Assembly: GCA_034440615.1 (NCBI GenBank) | Contig: JAOTOM010004796.1 | Location: 129,001 to 193,000 of the forward strand | Length of the DNA stretch: 64,000 nucleotides | From: Ashinkailepas kermadecensis | Lineage: Eukaryota; Arthropoda; Thecostraca; Neolepadidae | Direction of reading: 5' to 3' | Part shown: positions 47,030 to 60,699 of the stretch, one piece after another | Numbering within the stretch: position 1 is the first letter of the stretch | Layout: each line of letters opens with the position of its first letter | Made by a program: the position numbers and the translations under genes | Notes under the pieces: generated by a model | What the model was told of the DNA's origin: nothing | The model's database searches: none | Seen by the model: only the letters and a program-made list of their open reading frames with translations

Positions 47030-47112
47030 CAGTCGTCCACAGGATTATCCATCGGCCATCCACAGGATTGTCCATCGACCATCCACTGGATTGCCCATCG
47101 GTCATCCACTAG
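47030..47112. repeat. ~23-bp tandem repeat, 3-4 copies
   Basis: CATCCACAGGATTGTCCATCG and variants follow directly after the 69-bp array and probably derive from it. Confidence 0.85.
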
Positions 47113-47829
47113 GCGGGTTTCTGCCGTGTTGTTATCGGCTGTCTGGACGCCTTGTCTCGAAGATACCACCTGCGTCGCTCGCGCTTGAGGTTCAGAGCCA
47201 TACATCCAGTCAGCAGCTGCAAACTGGCTCAACGATCGTCGGCGTAAGCATTTATCTTGAACCGTTTTTGCAATTTTTTTATCACAAGCTAGAAAATTTG
47301 CATCATTGTCCTAATTGTATTGCGGTATTGCGTTGAAAGTGTGTTAGAAGGATCTTTCGTGCCCTTAATGCATTCGGAAGCCAATATACGGAAGCCATTT
47401 GTTATTATTTAGTGCATTTAATACGGTGGCAGCGAACATTCGCTGCTGCAGGGCTTCCTCGGTGGCCATGCGGGGAACACATGTTCCTGGAAGAGTTTAT
47501 AGAAGCATTTTGCTGTTATTTCCAGTAAAATAATGCTGAGCATCTGCAAAAATATACCTACTTGTTACGTATGATGTACAATTTGTGCATGAAATCCTGC
47601 GTACTTATATGAATAATTATCCTAAACATTAACATAATATTGTTCCGTAGCGACAACCGAGGACAAAGCATGGCTGGGAGAAGCAATTAGAAATGACTTG
47701 AGTGTGGCGCGAACCGCACGTGACGCAACACTGGATGGCAACAGGTGGCCGGTACTGTGCAAGTTGTGATCGAGCTCTTGCCGTCGAAAGTCATGCGCGA
47801 AGTCTTCACATCATTTACCATCTTCATAT
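47113..47829. other. No gene seen
   Basis: Unique DNA without recognised features. Confidence 0.5.
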
Positions 47830-47945
47830 CAATCATTCACAACAGGCAGTGTAATCTAGAAACCACACCTTTGCCAATAATTCACAACAGGCAGCGTAGT
47901 CCAGAAACTACACATTTGCCAATCATTCACAACAGACAGTGCCCT
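47830..47945. repeat. ~53-bp tandem repeat, just over 2 copies
   Basis: CAATCATTCACAACAGGCAG recurs at about 47832, 47876 (as CAATAATT) and 47920. Confidence 0.85.
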
Positions 47946-48827
47946 GGTACTTCGGCAAATGAAGCCAGGCGTCCACATTTGAAACCAATTGATGGAGCAA
48001 CAAACATGGAGCAATTCATGTAAGAGTCAACTGGAGGATGGGGGACGAGAAACAATGTTGAAGTAACACAGAGTGTCACTTCGACAAAACGTTGGTCTGC
48101 TACTCAATTGCAATAGCTCGCTATCGGCGTAGGAGATATGACCAGATTTCGATGTCTGAAGTCAATTATTTAAGTTGGGGAATTGTGGGTCTTCATGGAA
48201 AAAAACGAAAAGTTGGGAATTTTTTTTTAACGGAATACAGCAAAACAAAAATACAGTGTCACGAAGGAGGTGCGCAATAACCACACTTTGAGAACGCTTG
48301 TCACAAAGTCCCAATTCTGATTTTTAGCTTTGCACAATGTTTCGTTTTCTGGATGTCACCATCCCACTATTTCTTCTTTTTTTTGGGAGGGGGGACGGGG
48401 TCATTTCTTAACGTAAGTTAACATGTCTACATCAGCGACCTCTCTAAGATCATAATTGATAATTAATCTTAGTTGACAAAGGGGTGACATTTGTTTCTGT
48501 ATTGCCGATATTATGGAATCATCTATGCCATGGACTGGAATTCAGCATCCATTGATTCCATATGGAACTGAATGATGCTAGTTTTGTGCCAAAGATTATA
48601 AGTTCTATCAATGCCGTCGTTAGCTCGATGTGAACTTCTCCAACACCTTTAGGCCTATGGTTTCAAGTGTGGCATCCTATGCATCACCATCATCACAGAG
48701 AGACAGGGGGTTCTCTGGCAAGCATTCAAAGCGTGCATCTCTCTAGGAATGGTTATCATTTCCAAATGATTATTTTAAGGTGGCTTCTTGTCGAAATTTG
48801 ACTTATTGACCAAGCATGGAATGCATG
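47946..48827. other. No gene seen
   Basis: Unique DNA with a G-run at 48388-48402. No supported coding or RNA feature. Confidence 0.5.
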
Positions 48828-49045
48828 ATTGACATAAATTGACATAAAATAAAATGATTGACATAAAATAAACATAAAATTGACACAAAATTGACATAAA
48901 ATTGACATAAAATTGGAATAAAATTGACATAAAATTGACATAAAATGATATAAAATTTGAAAAATTGACATAAAATAAATTGACATAAAATTGACATAAA
49001 ATTGAAAAAAAGACATAAAATTGACATAAAATGATTGACATAAAT
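48828..49045. repeat. 11-bp AT-rich minisatellite
   Basis: AAAATTGACAT and truncated forms repeat about 18 times. Minus-strand frames rich in FMSILCQFY are repeat translations. Confidence 0.93.
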
Positions 49046-49505
49046 TGCAGCATTTCGTATCAATTGCGGGAGTTTTGTTTTGAGCAACACATTCGTCACA
49101 TGTCATCGCGTCATGCGGCTTCAGGGCTTAATAGGAACCACAAGGGCCACATGAGTTAAGCCAATAAATGGAAGACACTGGGAAAGGAGAAAAAGAGCCT
49201 CAAACCCCGCCATCGACGTTACATACTTTCTTTAAACGGAGCTACCTACCCCATTATGTTAACAAGGCCAATCTCTTTAGCATCTCCTGCTCGAGGGCAG
49301 GTTCCAAACTCACCGCCAGGCATACCTGCTACTTGCATAATTCACCATTTATGAACATAATCTAGGGCACCTACGAGCGTTAATCATACCCCACCCATCC
49401 CAATTAAAATATCCCTGTTGCTCAACTCATCATTAAAATATGAACTTCTTGGACCTAATTAATTTATCGATCTTATTCTAGAGACTTTATCGACTCCATT
49501 GTGTT
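49046..49505. other. Possible 3' part of the following LINE piece; otherwise nothing seen
   Basis: No coding region is supported. On the minus strand this would be the 3' flank or untranslated part of the LINE fragment at 49510-49925. Confidence 0.35.
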
Positions 49506-49509
49506 TCCA

Positions 49510-49925
49510 TGGCCAGTCTCATCAGCATTACATACTCAAAGGAAGGTACTGAATCGACTGCCGGGTACACCATGATTCAGATTGATATTGTTTAACTTTT
49601 CTATTACCTTAAGAGTCTCAATTACATCACCCCTTAATCTCCTATGCATGAGGGAATAAATATATCATGTCATAAGCGTATCCCCATTTCCAAAATTTCC
49701 TAGTCCACTGAGAAACCTAGTAGCTTTGCGCTGCATTCTTTCCAGCATGTCTATATCCCTTTCTAAGGAAGAGCTGCATGCCTGTGAACAATATTCCAAG
49801 TGGGGTCGCGCATAGCCAAAGTACATTTTTTCATAACTTCTTTGCTCTCGTATTGTTATGTTGCGTTTAACAATTACATCGTTCCACCAACTTGCATCCT
49901 GAGATGATTTGATTCTGAACATTGT
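49510..49925 (-). pseudogene. LINE reverse-transcriptase C-terminal fragment (CR1-like)
   Basis: On the minus strand the reading shows YARPHLEYCSQACSSSLERD, MLERMQRKATRFLSG, then after a frame change RRLRGDVIETLKVIEKLNNI. These match in order the C-terminal part of the LINE at 33-36.8 kb (RPHLEYC...W, LERVQKRATKMVNG, RRLRGDLIEVFKFVHG) but are clearly diverged, so it is an older or different subfamily. Frame changes and stops mark it as dead. Confidence 0.75.
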
Positions 49926-50423
49926 CTTTGTTTTGTTGTCTCTGTTTCGATATTGTCAGCGGCGCCGGAGACGGACGTGATAAAGCAGCTCACCAGTGTG
50001 TTATGTGCGACTAATGTCGGTACAGCAGCAAATACGTGCCAGCAAGTCGGTGATGCCAGGTTAATTGACGCATCACCATGCGATTCGTGGAGCCTGGTAC
50101 AGTGCCACAGGACACCGCTGATGCTGAGGCACGCTTCTCAGGAGAAAATGGCATGTCTCGCACACTGGTGTCTTTGAAGGTCGCATTTCTTCATAGTGGG
50201 AGTAGTCGCGCGTCATAGCGCAAGTCAGCCAGGCGGTAGTATGCCGTTTTTGGTATATCGTGGGCTGCAATTAGGATGTTTTACATGCAGATGTTTGGTC
50301 CAGCAGGGTGGATGTGCCATGGATAAGCTGAACATTTCTGGGCGTGCCCACTAGGTCACGTGGCGCTTGAGCCGAGACCAAACCAGGGCATCCGTTCAAG
50401 GTGTCTGTCGCATCCGTTTGCTT
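49926..50423. other. No gene seen
   Basis: Unique DNA; short frames without recognised motifs. Confidence 0.5.
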
Positions 50424-50497
50424 CACATCTACATCCACACCTACATCTACATCTACATCTACATCTACATATACATATACATCTACATCTACATCAG
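50424..50497. repeat. (ACATCT)n hexamer microsatellite
   Basis: ACATCT units with ACATAT and ACACCT variants. Confidence 0.95.
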
Positions 50498-51169
50498 CAA
50501 CCGGCAGCTTATGCATGATCTAATGCATGACTGGTGCAGCGACTACTCAAAGCTCGTTGCTTCAGTCACTTTTTACTGCTTGGGGCCGTCAGAGACTTAA
50601 TGTCTAGGATATGATGTCCAGTCACATTTTACATAGATACTTTCCATAGTATGACCGTGACGTTAATAGTTGAGATTGCCGAAAATTGGGGCAATAACTT
50701 CCCTGGATCCACCCCCACCTCCACACCACGGGTGGAGCTTAAGCGTTACCAGGTGATGCATGAGCACCACATTTGGGTGGCTGACCACTTCTTTCAAAAC
50801 CTTTAGAAATTCCACATAAATTTAATATTAACGCCTATGGGGATGTGTGGGAAAGCACCACTTAGAAACCACAAGGTCATGTAAGAGCACCACCTGAAAC
50901 CTTGGGGAGACTTCGGAAAAATCGACTCTTGTCCCACTCCCTCACGCCTTTTTCCGTGCGTACTTCGCAACCACTTCACAAGTGGTAGAACGCCTTTCGA
51001 GCTATACTCCGATCTGTAGTCCATGGATAATCGCACAATTGTTATGCATGACCAGGACCGAGTCGTATCGTTTCATTTATAGCACAACAAACCTGGGAGC
51101 GAGCTCTCGCTCCGAGGAATGCCGCTACGTAAGCCCGAAGTCGTCCATAAATTAGCAGCGCTGCCATGT
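50498..51169. other. No gene seen
   Basis: ACCACATTTGGGTGG and ACCACTTAGAAACCACAAGG-type phrases are loosely repeated at 50740-50900. No gene supported. Confidence 0.45.
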
Positions 51170-51405
51170 TCGCGCGGCGGCTTATCCCGTTTTTGTCTGC
51201 CTGCACGTGCTGCTACCTGTCGGCGGGTGTTGTAACTAGGCGCCGCTTGGCCGGCCGCCCCGGCACCAGTCGACTGGGGTGGGGAGGTGCGAGTGCCGGT
51301 GTCCGTCGCCCAGCGCGTTCCGGCCGGTCGGCGTGGTGACGGTCGGAGTGAGCGCCGGTATGCGCGCGTCGCGCGAGTGATGACCTCTGGAGATCCGTGA
51401 CCTCG
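51170..51405. other. CpG-rich patch
   Basis: G+C- and CpG-rich block (CGCGCGGCGG, GGCCGGCCGCC). Frames are open by composition; no gene is supported. Confidence 0.4.
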
Positions 51406-52520
51406 GGTGTCGGAGGATCGCTTGACCGGTAAGCTGATTCACTCGAGCTGAATGGAAAGTTAATGGTACCATGACGCAATGAAGCGTGCACTTCGGCCGT
51501 TTGTCAACCACGAATTCGTTGCGCGTCAGGCGGTCTGTCATCCAATATCTTATAGCTGCGGCGCCTGGTCATCTGTCTGCTGGTGCCCGGCTGTACTTAC
51601 CGGCTGAACTCGCCACACCCCTCCATCCGTCGGTACCGATTGGTACTTGGCCAATCGGTTCGCAGTCCCGCTTTGGTTATTTCGGCCCATCGGGTTACCC
51701 CAAGATTAGCTGCCCAACGAAGGGATAGAGACCCACAGCATTCATTCATCCTGCACCGTCCCGCACCATATCACACCCAGTCCTAGTTGTCTTCCCCCTG
51801 CAATATTTTATCCGCCTCCTTCATCCCACAGTCGCGAAATGTTCAGAACTGGCCGAAAGTACCTTAATTCAAACAGCAAATCAAGCTAGGTGCGGTAGAG
51901 GCGAACTCAGCCCAATCCAAATCATTGATCGAAATCGAGTCAGGTGCGACACGTCTTCGCCACCACTAGTTCCGCTTTAGTTTCGTATCAGATGCTATTA
52001 ATTCCCCCTCGACGCGCCGGGACATCCTTCCACCTTACACCTTCCACCTTACTTACATCCTTCCACCTTACATTTGCTCCGATCACAATCTCTACCCGAA
52101 ATCTCGATATGTTTTTGGCCAGGTTAGACAGCTTGAGGGTCAACCGAATTGATCTGGATAGTGATCACGTTGGCACTGCACTCTTTAATGCAAGTGTAGT
52201 TTGTGGCGCCACAGGTCATCTCAACAACAGAACCTGCCGATTTCAGATGCTGGCTACAGAATTTAGCCTAGCTTCGACATTCGATGGGGCTATAAGTTGA
52301 GTGCAGGGGTGCTTGGACACAAATTCCCATCAAATACAAAGATCAGTATACCGAGTAATGTTCTCATGCGCGAAAATAATAATTCAAGTTCGTGGCTTTC
52401 AAGAACAGGGACATGACGAAGGCCTCGAACACAAGATCGGTCAGTGGAGCTACAAACGAGGCAAGATCGGGAACACTGTCAGTATATGATCGAGTATTAG
52501 TTTGTGGTGTGGGCATGCAT
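51406..52520. other. No gene supported
   Basis: A CTTCCACCTTACA phrase is repeated three times at 52028-52072. A 118-codon frame (51944-52300, plus) has no recognised domain. Confidence 0.45.
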
Positions 52521-52524
52521 ATAT

Positions 52525-52638
52525 TCATACATACATACATACATGCATATATGCATGCATGCACGCATGCCCGCGGACTCACACACATACACACACATAC
52601 GTGCATATATGTATGTATGTGCATATATATATATAACC
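52525..52638. repeat. Mixed CATA/CATG/CACA simple repeats
   Basis: Tetramer CATA and CATG runs, CACA runs and a final TA run, with alternating purine/pyrimidine character for over 100 bases. Confidence 0.9.
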
Positions 52639-53465
52639 GGACATATGCCGTTAGCTTTACCGATGCAGTGCTCCAACTAAATAGGGTTTGCTGGTAGAAC
52701 CATGAACGCAATACCTGACCACGAAATTGTATTTATTGTCAGAGATGCAACAGAGTTTAAGTTTGACATGACTATCCTGCTGCTATCCAACCTAGACATA
52801 GACCTCGACCTCCAGATACCAGCGTGTACCAATTCGAGCTCTGTGGCCGTGGTAGGATGGTGCAGACCAACCATCAGCGCTCACCGCACTTGGCGCCGGA
52901 AGTGGTAATTGACTATGGGACGAGCTGTCATTTAGGAGCGACGGAAGGATGGGGAGTGGGAGGGCACAGGGAATGTGAGGTGAAAGAAACGAGAGGGTGA
53001 AGGGGGATTGGTGGGATGCTGACTAATGTTCCACACCCACTTTAGCGACACCAGGAATGAACATCCATGCTTCAGATTATGGTCATAAATGTAAATAATT
53101 GTCGTAATATCAACATACCAGACAAGTGCACAAGGCAGGATACAAGCTGATTTTGGGCGGCATGTTTGCGGCCTATGATATCATCCATGTTAATGGGATT
53201 CGGATTTTTTAAAAAATTCATGTCAGAAAAACCAGCGATCAATAGGAGCAGATTGCGGCAGAAGCAACTGGAGAATGCGAAACGGTTGTAACCTCTACAA
53301 AAGAGCATTCGCGTCGCAAGCTGGAGGCTACTCTTGCATTCAGGAGGTTCAATTGCTGAGAATGTTGTGCAAAGTGTATTGCGAAGTCGCTATGCTCCGG
53401 CCACATCTTACATCCCGTCCAATGAGCACATCCAATCTACCTAGGCAACCACCCCAATGTGGATA
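52639..53465. other. No gene seen
   Basis: Unique DNA with no supported feature. Confidence 0.5.
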
Positions 53466-53556
53466 GACGTTGACAGCCGAACAGAACGTTGACAGTTGAC
53501 AGCTGAACAGCTCCTGAGCTGAACAGCTCTGCAGCTGAACAGCTCTTCGCCATCAT
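53466..53556. repeat. GACAGCTGAACAGCTC short repeat
   Basis: GTTGACAGCCGAACAGAAC is followed by four CTGAACAGCTC copies. Confidence 0.85.
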
Positions 53557-53744
53557 AAATGTCCACATTGTGGAGAAATTAAATTACGAACGCGGATTTG
53601 GACAGTGCAGACGGCGCTAAATCCATGGCTACCTCAAATACTGAATGCATCTTGCAATGTCCATGTATTAAAATCGGAAGCTTTGTCACAGCTGACGTAT
53701 ATCATGTCAGTGTGAGAAAAACAACCTGACAGAGAAGTGCACCA

Positions 53745-54532
53745 AATGCAGCGCATTATGTTTAAATTTGGCATGGAGAAAAGGTGAGACAATTAAACAC
53801 TCATTCCTCCAGAATACATATAAAATAGGGGGCATGCCTGAACAATCAAGCATGCCCTATAATCAATCCAAATGTGAACGTCTAAAGCTGGCATGGGTAA
53901 AAAGACTTATAGGTCAAAACAACAAGAGCAAAAGGAAACCCTTAGTCAGAAAAAAATATATCACCGAAAGATAGGTCAATGTTTCACTGCTATGGCAGCT
54001 TACCTGCAATACATCTTTGAATCAATTTTGGTCCGAAGTATGCATCGGCTGGTTCAAATTGTCAGATCTCCGCGACCCACCTGGTGCTCAAATATTAAGA
54101 AATCCATTATGGTATCATCAGTACCTCTAATTGGAAAGTAACACTAATGTAAAGATGAGAGAACTTGGAAGCTGGCGGGTACTATGTGTAGTTGACTTCT
54201 ATGGTGGGAACAGATTCCGCTTAAAAACGGTTCATGAATTGAATGGCATGTTCCACTGCGACAACTTCCTCTCGTGGTACACGATTATCTCGTGCCTGTC
54301 ACGGTCGTGGACGGAAACACTTGAAAGTGAGAAACCGCACGCACCAGAGTTCCCGCAGTGCTTTACAAATATCCTTCAATCCCCCAATTATAGCCGAACA
54401 GCATGCCAAAAGCTCTTGGCATCTGTCACTGAGCCAGTGAAGGCGCAGACTAAATCGGAGAGAGATCGTCAATTGCTAGGTGATGTTTCGTGGACCAAAG
54501 TGTTTGCCAACTTATATCTATTAATACAATAA
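53745..54532 (+). pseudogene. L1/Tx1-like LINE ORF2 C-terminal fragment
   Basis: In order, over two or three frames, the translation reads WRKGETIKHSFLQNTYKIGG (53768 on), then SKCERLKLAWVKRLIGQ, a degenerate middle part ending PTWCSNIKKSIMVSSVPLIG, then VVDFYGGNRFRLKTVHELN, DNFLSWYTIISCLSRSW and DVSWTKVFANLYLLIQ. This order of features (...GG, LKxxWxxRL, WxNxxI, ELNxxF, FLxYYxxIxxI, W..I) is familiar to me from the region after the reverse transcriptase in L1/Tx1-type LINEs of aquatic animals. The RT itself is missing, so the piece is 5' truncated, and it has at least two frame breaks. A 133-codon frame (54131-54532) is the best preserved part. Assignment rests on recognition of pattern, not on a search. 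Confidence 0.6.
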
Positions 54533-54579
54533 TTCTTGCTTAGGTGGATGCAGCATTGTTTAATCCACCAAATACTTTG

Positions 54580-54648
54580 TTTAACGTTTAATTAATGTTT
54601 AATGTTTAACGTTGTTTTGTTTAATGTTTAACGTTTAATGTTTAATTC
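54580..54648. repeat. TTTAATGTTTAACG short repeat
   Basis: GTTTAATGTTTAACG is repeated about six times in imperfect form directly downstream of the LINE fragment; it could be an expanded LINE tail. Confidence 0.75.
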
Positions 54649-56062
<1,414 letters not shown>

Positions 56063-57150
56063 ACCTGCAGATATATGCATATAACTATCAATACATTTCC
56101 ATAATTTCTCACGCTAAAATTGTTTGCCGCATCCTTGACACTGACCTCAACTGAACTTCCATCTTCGAACATAAGAGGACTTGAGTCGTTACACCCAATA
56201 AGCTTAGTGCCAGTTTAAATTTAACTTCAGTTAAAATAGGTCGCCGCATGCAGACGTTGAACCGGAGATGAAGAAAGCTAACATAATGTCAACTAACATT
56301 TTCCGATTAGGTATTAAAGGCAAATATCATATAGCATCCGCGATACATGATTGCATTTGTGGCGTTCGGTATAGAAAGGAGAAGGAACATTCCGGCATCA
56401 TTACGTTTTGGAAGCCAAGAGGGCCAAGGGTAAGGATTACTTAGGATGGCTGGGGTCAGTGGGACCGTGCAATGCGTAGTTGAGGAGACTGCCGGTGAAG
56501 GTAGGTCTGGGTAACTCAGAACATTCCCACAGAGACGGCAGCAGCATAGCACCAGCTCAAACACCGATGAGCCATGCACTGCCAGTCGTTCCTTGAAAGG
56601 CTGAAATGCCAGGAAGTTACCAGACGGTCATTGCAAATCCCAACTCGGCACACAAGCCAACTTGGCCAGCCACAACAACACTCTTTGTCGTCCTGACCGC
56701 CAACAAGCGCAAAGTTGTTATGGTTTGTCAATTATGGTTATTATGGTTTGTCAATTGTCAATCGCCACGCGCGTACTCGTTGTTCGTGTGGTTGGAGCCA
56801 GCCGCTGCATCACCCCACTCTGGCCGATTAATACCGCGGCGCAAAAACGTCCCTGAGACACGTGCTAGTTGACCCCATGTGTGGTGAGTCTACGCACTCG
56901 CCAGCTGTGTGAGACGACTGCCGTGTAAAAAGAGCCTGCGCCTGGTTATGGTGATGACGACGTAGCGTTCACGGCCACCGCGAAAAATGTGCCTGCGAAA
57001 CGCTCGGAGCTGTTCGTACAGGATGAGCTCGTTGAACATTGAGGTAGCAAGCGCAGTGTGTCGCCATGCAATGTTATACAATAGCAATGCGAATGTTGAG
57101 ACGGGAATATATGTGATTTGATCACCCGCAGTGTGCAGCACAGTAATTGA
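56063..57150. other. No gene supported
   Basis: A TTATGGTTTGTCAATT phrase is duplicated at 56718-56760. No other supported feature. Confidence 0.45.
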
Positions 57151-57159
57151 CCGGACCAG

Positions 57160-57485
57160 GTCCAGCCTGACCCAACCTGACCCGACCCGAACTGACCCGA
57201 CCTAATCCGACCCGACCTGACCTAACCTGACCCGACCCAACCTGACCCGACCCAACCTGACCCGACCCAACCTGACCCGACCCAACCTGACCCGACCCAA
57301 CCTGACCCGACCCAACCTGACCCGACCCAACCTGACCCGACCCAACCTGACCCGACCCAACCTGACCCGACACAACCTGACCCGACCCAACCTGACCCGA
57401 CACAACCTGACCCGACACAACCTGACCCGACCCGACCCCACCCAACTCCACCCGACTCATCCATCTCGACCAGACCCGACCCGAC
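57160..57485. repeat. 15-bp minisatellite, about 16 good copies
   Basis: The unit CCTGACCCGACCCAA dominates 57220-57440, flanked by degenerate pentamer-like ACCCG/ACCTG repeats. The Gly/Ser/Val-Gln frames on the minus strand are artefacts. Confidence 0.96.
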
Positions 57486-57582
57486 CAGGTCCGAACGGAC
57501 CCGAAACCGTCCGATCGTCATGTCTGTCAAACCATACCCGTTCGTTTTTTGTATTGCATGTGGTTATTAATGATGCGTTATT

Positions 57583-57618
57583 CATGATCGAAGCGCCCTT
57601 GACCCCAACCAAATAACT
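57583..57618 (+). mobile_element. Possible retroposon tail remnant
   Basis: GATCGAAGCGCCCTTGACCC with a following AACCAAATAAC resembles the retroposon tail at 58745-58797. Short and diverged. Confidence 0.35.
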
Positions 57619-57886
57619 TGCGCTATTCACCGAGAAGGAGACCTATTCCGTGAGTGGCTTTAAAACGATTGCATCGCAACGTTCCTTGCAGACACCCTTG
57701 CATTAATTATCCAACGAGAGGATTCTGTGGCAGCATTCTCACGCCCCTGTGGCGCGCCGTACGAGCCATACCCACGCCCTCTATTGAGACCAGGAATTGC
57801 CGCACCGCGGGCTGCCAAAAGAGGGCAGTTGCAGCAGTTCGCAAACAAAACTGCCAACAACAGTATGATGTCCGGTTGTGGACTTG

Positions 57887-58085
57887 CAGCACGGGGCCAT
57901 AGAACACACAACATTCCCTCTCCTGTACCGTGCCTGCGCCAGCACGGGGCCATAGAACACACAAGATTCCCTCTCCTGTACCGTGCCGGCGCCAGCACGG
58001 AGCCATATAACCCACAACCTTCCCTCGCCTGTACCGTGCCCGCGCCAGCATGGGAGTCACATAACCCACATCCTTCCCCCGCCTG
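57887..58085. repeat. ~53-bp tandem repeat, about 4 copies
   Basis: CAGCACGGGGCCATAGAACA followed by a CCCTCTCCTGTACCGTGCC phrase recurs about every 53 bases with growing divergence to the right. Confidence 0.92.
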
Positions 58086-58430
58086 CCCCTTGCCTGCAAT
58101 GGAAACGCATACTGGCTCAGAACTTCGCATCGCAGAGTGCAGTTGTGGACTTCGGTACTGCAATCGGGATGCCATTGATATGATGGCAAGTGTATGCATA
58201 GCGAAGGTGCTCAAGAACGTTGATATGTGTGGAAATATTGAACCAAATGATATGGTTTCGAATGTTTATTTTGCATCATTGTTTAAAGCAAAATGATAAA
58301 GTGATTAACACAATCCATTTACATCAATTTACGTTCGTCTACAAATAGTGGGAAAGGCCGCACTCCGTATCGAGTTCACAAGAACTGATACATATTAAAG
58401 CAAGCATTGCTGCACGACAGGTTTGTAGCT
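58086..58430. other. No gene seen
   Basis: Unique DNA; nothing supported. Confidence 0.5.
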
Positions 58431-58431
58431 T

Positions 58432-58590
58432 TGCATGCTTTTGGGAGGGCACCTGCCCCCCCCCCCCACAAACATTTCGGTTGCTAACATGGCACCCATG
58501 CGGTATGCCCTCGGGTGCCATGCAACCATTTGAGCCCGCCATGCCTTCATGTAGTTTCCCCCCCCCCCCCCACCCCAAATAATTCCCACA
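58432..58590 (+). repeat. Dispersed C-rich repeat, copy D
   Basis: GCTTTGCATGCTTTTGGGAG, then a C-run, GCTAACATGGCACCCATGCG and CCATGCCTTCATGTAG match copy C at 9290-9450 (which has the same GCTTTGCATGCTTTTG start) and the inner palindrome arms. Two long C-runs are expanded here. Confidence 0.6.
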
Positions 58591-58721
58591 AGCCTACACC
58601 TATGTTACAAGACACACGTAGCTGACAAAAGAATGTCCGTTCGATATATTTTGTATCGTGTACGCAATGTAATGCTATCAACTGCATAATTTTACTTAGC
58701 CTTAAATATAGGAATGTTTCT

Positions 58722-58810
58722 ACAGCTCGTGTACTGGGCGCGAATGATCAACTCTGGTCGAAGCGCCCTAAAGCCAAAATAACTAACTAACTAACTAACA
58801 GCTCGTGTAC
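58722..58810 (+). mobile_element. 63-bp retroposon tail with 13-bp target-site duplication
   Basis: ACAGCTCGTGTAC occurs at 58722-58734 and again at 58798-58810. Between them lies a 63-bp block ending in AAGCGCCCTAAAGCC and four TAAC units. An exact duplication around a block with a short 3' tandem tail is the mark of target-primed reverse transcription, so this is a severely 5'-truncated LINE or SINE copy. Confidence 0.8.
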
Positions 58811-59984
58811 AGGACTGACCAAGGCCGGCGGAGAACCACTTCGGCATTGGTCGTCCGATTGTACCTCAGTCTGCTCCTGTGCATATCATCTTCCACTTCT
58901 CTCCCATACTTGATGCAATACACAATGTCATGAACGAGACGCGTTACTAGGCAGAATGATCAACAACAACGCAAGTAACGCGAGCACTTCTATCGACAAG
59001 CGATGGTTTTGCCTACTTTCGTACATACCTAAACCCGGTCCCCGAACTTGGAAACCGTCAGTAAAATGAGGTAGCTGAGTCAAACGAAAAACGTGAAACT
59101 GCAAACTGCGATCGAACCGCTTGTTCGGCTTCTGAGTGCGGTGCTAAGCTTCGATAAAATGCACGCTTTGATAACGTGCACTCTAAGCTTGATAAAATAT
59201 TGTGCATTATGGTCGCGTCGCCTTTAGCTACCAGCACCAGCTCAAAAGTGCCGAACATATTTTGGGCCAGGTCCGGGTGCAATTTCGCGTTTAACGTAAA
59301 CATAGAACAGCACGCATCTCATGAAGACAGGTTGAAAATGTCTGACGCTAAACAAAAACAGTCTGGTTTGACTGAGGTGCAATTGGTCACAGATTCTCTG
59401 GTCTGTACTTACGCTTCCCGTCTCGATACTCCATTTTCGATGGATAGGTCGAACCAGGTTACACGATCAGGAAAATTGCAGTGCACCTGCTCCAAAGTAT
59501 TTTTTTTCGACTACCCCACGCACAGCTACAATCACCGATTATCCACGTCATAACGATGCCGTAAGTAATGAAACGAGGCAACAAATCGTGATCTGGCAAT
59601 GTTCTCCAAGAGTTTGCAACATGAGTGCATGGGTAGAGATTGCGTGCAAACAGGAGGTTGTTGAGCATCACCTGGGTTGGCTGCCCATCACCCAGACCTA
59701 GATGCCACCATCGGGCTTACGGTGGTCGGTGAAACAGTGCCACCTCGGGCACACCATTATGCAAAGACACCGGCTGTAATTAACTCGACAACTGGAAAAG
59801 TCCACCGGTGAGCAGAGCGAATGCGCAAACCACGTTCGTGCTTGTGTCGGACCACGGACGAACGTCATGCACAACAATCCCCAACCAACGTCCTGCATCC
59901 ACTCAAAATCCGCCCAGCCCATGGCCTTCGATCGCATTACCGCGCATACCAAAGGCGGTCCGGCCGGTGCGCTCTGATGTCAAC
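58811..59984. other. No gene supported
   Basis: A 125-codon frame (59176-59553, plus) with a Lys/Ser-rich unremarkable composition has no recognised domain. Confidence 0.4.
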
Positions 59985-60487
59985 AACCAACCCACACAGC
60001 CGATCAGCAATGCATCAACCAACAACCAACCCACACAGCCGATCAGCAATGCATCAACCAACAACCAACCCACACACCCGATCAGCAATGCATCAACCAA
60101 CAACCAACCCACACAGCCGATCAGCAATGCATCAACCAACAACCAACCCACACAGCCGATCAGCAATGCATCAACCAACAACCAACCCACACACCCGATC
60201 AGCAATGCATCAACCAACAACCAACCCACACAGCCGATCAGCAATGCATCAACCAACAACCAACCCACACACCCGATCAGCAATGCATCAACCAACAACC
60301 AACCCACACAGCCGATCAGCAATGCATCAACCAACAACCAACCCACACAGCCGATCAGCAATGCATCAACCAACAACCAACCCACACAGCCGATCAGCAA
60401 TGCATCAACCAACAACCAACCCACACAGCCGATCAGCAATGCATCAACCAACAACCAACCCACACACCCGATCAGCAATGCATCAAC
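59985..60487. repeat. 39-bp minisatellite, about 13 copies
   Basis: Units contain CAACCCACACAGCCGATCAG and differ mainly by AGCC versus CCCC-like (CACCC) changes. As 39 is 13 codons, frames on both strands remain open (NNQPTQPISNAST on plus), so the 248- and 377-codon frames are treated as artefacts. Confidence 0.96.
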
Positions 60488-60699
60488 AGCTTGTCTCTAC
60501 ATTCAATCGGCCTTGGTCGGTCGGCCGTTTTACGGCGTACATTTGGATGGGTAAAATGTCCATCTGCTGGATAACGTTCAGCCGCTGTCGGAGGAAATTT
60601 ACGGCCGCAATTCATCACTCGCCTTCCACCGTCTGCAGACTTGGCTCAGCCTTCCCGTCATCCGCCACTGCGCCACTGTGCCCTCTGCCTCCCGCTAAT
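60488..60699. other. Unique DNA between minisatellites
   Basis: No feature supported. Confidence 0.5.
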
